Assembly: GCA_022824585.1 (NCBI GenBank)
Contig: JAJDZN010000106.1
Coordinates: 1 to 35,457, forward strand
Reading direction: 5' to 3'
DNA length: 35,457 bases
Source of the DNA: Bryobacterales bacterium
GTDB taxonomy: Bacteria > Acidobacteriota > Terriglobia > Bryobacterales > UBA6623
Shown: positions 34,540-35,457 of the stretch, piece by piece
How the letters are laid out: each line of letters starts with the position of its first letter
How positions within the stretch are numbered: position 1 is the first letter of the stretch
The notes under the pieces: generated by a model
Seen by the model: the letters and a program-made list of their open reading frames with translations, nothing else
What the model was told of the DNA's origin: nothing
Database searches by the model: none
Translations under genes and position numbers: made by a program

Positions 34540-34568
34540 ATTCTATATGAAACTCCCGAATCTGTCAA
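34540..34568 (-). promoter_or_regulatory. Transposase promoter built into the IS end
   Basis: On the minus strand TTGACA (34568-34563) and TAGAAT (34545-34540) are 17 bases apart: a perfect -35 and a one-mismatch -10. The -35 box straddles the inner edge of the terminal repeat. The transcript would start about 12 bases before the ATG, just enough to contain the ribosome binding site. Confidence 0.75.
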
Positions 34569-34602
34569 GCGGTGATTCCGGGTATTTCGGGAGTTTCGTA
34601 TA
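34544..34602. repeat. Subterminal hairpin formed with the right terminal repeat
   Basis: GAAACTCCCGAA at 34549-34560 is inverted relative to TTCGGGAGTTTC inside the terminal repeat (34586-34597). With flanking A/T pairs and one G-T pair the stem reaches 17 bp around a 25-base loop. The left end has no such extra copy. The stem covers part of the promoter and spacer, and would form in any RNA reading in from the disrupted gene. Confidence 0.7.
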
Positions 34603-34610
34603 TAATCCCC
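34564..34610 (-). repeat. Right terminal inverted repeat
   Basis: 47 bp, an exact inverted match to 31896-31942. The transposase lies at this end, transcribed inward. Confidence 0.95.
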
Positions 34611-34618
34611 AATCCACA
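34611..34618. repeat. Target-site duplication, right copy
   Basis: AATCCACA directly follows the CCCC end of the IS element and matches 31888-31895. Confidence 0.95.
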
Positions 34619-35258
34619 GGCGAAACTCCTCCACGAAGTCCTGCAGGAGGCGCTCGTGCAGCCCGTCGCCGATCACGGGCTGGTCCCAGTAGGGATGGTT
34701 GAACACGATCAGGCAGCCGGGGTGCGCCGAGAACGCCGAGAACAGCTCCGCGAGCTGCGCGCGGACCGGCGACTTGGTGAAGTGCGCCATCTGCTCCATG
34801 CCGGAGGCAGCCTGCTGCGCCGGCAGGTTGTGGACGCCGATGTGGAAGTACGTCTGGCGGTATGGCACGCTCCATTCGACCGAGATCGGCACGCTGCCGG
34901 TCCTCGCCAGCACCTGCAACTGCACGGGTGCGTCGATCGAGTCATGATCAGAGATCGACACGATCGGGTCGAGGCCAAGCTTGCCCTCGATCTGAAGCGC
35001 TTCAACCTCAAGCGCTTGGCGCGGCGCCAAGGGCGGCGTCCACCAAATGCGCGACAGATCGTCTTCCAACGAGCGCTCCCCGTAGCTCCGGTGGGCGTGC
35101 TCCAACAGTCCCCGCAGGCATGCGAACTTGCGCAAGTACTGCCCGAGCGGCAGAATGCTTTCCTCGGAATGCAGCGTGTGGCTGTGCAGCGAGACGCCCG
35201 TCTTGAAGCGGTCAGCCACGTGGGGCGACCTGTCCCAGTAGGTCAGTAGGCTTTCCAT
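34611..35258 (-). pseudogene. PHP-domain phosphoesterase, 5' part of split gene
   Basis: The first 216 codons of a PHP-superfamily metal-dependent hydrolase (phosphoesterase type). The start at 35258 has GGGAG five bases upstream; an in-frame ATG at 35330 gives a less likely longer start. PHP metal motifs are present: SLHSHTLH (H25, H27), SISDHDSID (D104, H105, D106), VEWS (E128), FHIGVHNLP (H139, H143) and FNHPYW (H188). The fourth motif is on the 3' part at 31411-31887. The IS1595 element interrupts it after codon 216; translation would run on for about 26 codons into the element. Without it the gene would be 374 codons long and coupled to the glycosyltransferase, so a role in the same glycan pathway is likely, though not shown. 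Confidence 0.87.
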
Positions 35259-35457
35259 CGTGCTCCCGGCTTGCCCATGGGGCCAAGCCCTGCTGTTCGC
35301 TGATTCCAGCGTGAGCACGCTAGATGGCATCGAAGTTACGCTAGCGAGAAGCCTTCGTTACATTTTTCCGATGAGCCTTTTGCAGAATTAGCGAGCTAGC
35401 GGATTTTTGGGATTGAGGGAGCGGGGCGCTGGGGGCGCTGGCCGGGTGGAAACAAGT

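Larger units (their letters stand above)
31896..34610 (-). mobile_element. Complete IS1595-family element with passenger genes
   Basis: A 2715-bp element bounded by 47-bp perfect terminal inverted repeats starting GGGGATTATATACG, flanked by the 8-bp duplication AATCCACA. Its three genes are all on the minus strand: an IS1595-type transposase, a DNA methyltransferase fused to an HNH domain, and a coupled 62-aa ORF. IS1595 elements are known to include members with passenger genes, so the layout fits the family. It has inserted in a PHP-domain gene without any loss of target sequence. Perfect ends, an exact duplication and intact genes indicate recent and possibly current activity. Confidence 0.95.

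Noticed and set aside
35331..35457. Short hairpins followed by T-runs near 35338-35408
   Set aside because: The stems are only four or five pairs and do not abut the T-runs, so I do not call a terminator.

Overview
The window is GC-rich DNA from a Gram-negative bacterium. It encodes an outer-membrane efflux channel with an RND pump and its adaptors, Sec and Tat signal peptides, and a ZIP and an NRAMP carrier. The lone DUF1501 gene, the NRAMP variant and the general protein style suggest Acidobacteriota or a deep-branching proteobacterium, but nothing here fixes the phylum. No rRNA, tRNA, CRISPR array, plasmid or phage genes were seen.

Positions 1-8300 are loosely packed. They hold a SWIM-SNF2 helicase (1025-3517, -), a probable serine-recombinase relic (3633-3878), a small membrane-anchored coiled-coil protein with three 33-bp repeats (4411-4794), an ECF sigma factor behind a good promoter (5721-6338), a small opposing ORF, a secreted ankyrin-repeat protein (6849-7787) and the 5' stub of an IS110-family transposase behind a hairpin-rich leader (7788-8262). 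Several stretches of about 0.3-1 kb have no convincing gene.

Positions 8337-15000 are a mixed metabolic block: an exported protein of four tandem Cache-like domains, a DUF899 thioredoxin-fold protein, a Tat-exported DUF1501 protein, 3-isopropylmalate dehydrogenase (leuB) and an NRAMP-type carrier lacking the usual metal-site motifs.

Positions 15033-29957 are a metal-homeostasis island. On the minus strand, a CzcCBA-type efflux operon runs outer-membrane channel, adaptor, adaptor, RND pump. Divergent from it, across a 174-bp control region with an inverted repeat, is a five-gene plus-strand operon in which every gene overlaps the next. Its first product fuses a PF03773-type Cu/Zn efflux permease, with a His-rich loop, to an HflK-like SPFH domain. 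Next come an HflC-like protein, a second HflK-like protein with a His-rich tail, a type-I periplasmic binding protein and a three-helix membrane protein. A ZIP transporter follows, convergently. This permease-SPFH operon is the strongest candidate in the window for an undescribed system: possibly metal export scaffolded or quality-controlled by an SPFH ring.

Positions 30208-35457 hold a glycosyltransferase gene preceded by a PHP-phosphoesterase gene. The PHP gene is split by a complete 2715-bp IS1595-family element (31896-34610) with 47-bp perfect terminal inverted repeats and an 8-bp target duplication. The element carries its transposase, a DNA methyltransferase fused to an HNH nuclease domain, and a translationally coupled 62-aa ORF. 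Removing the element and one target copy restores a 374-codon PHP frame, so the insertion looks recent.
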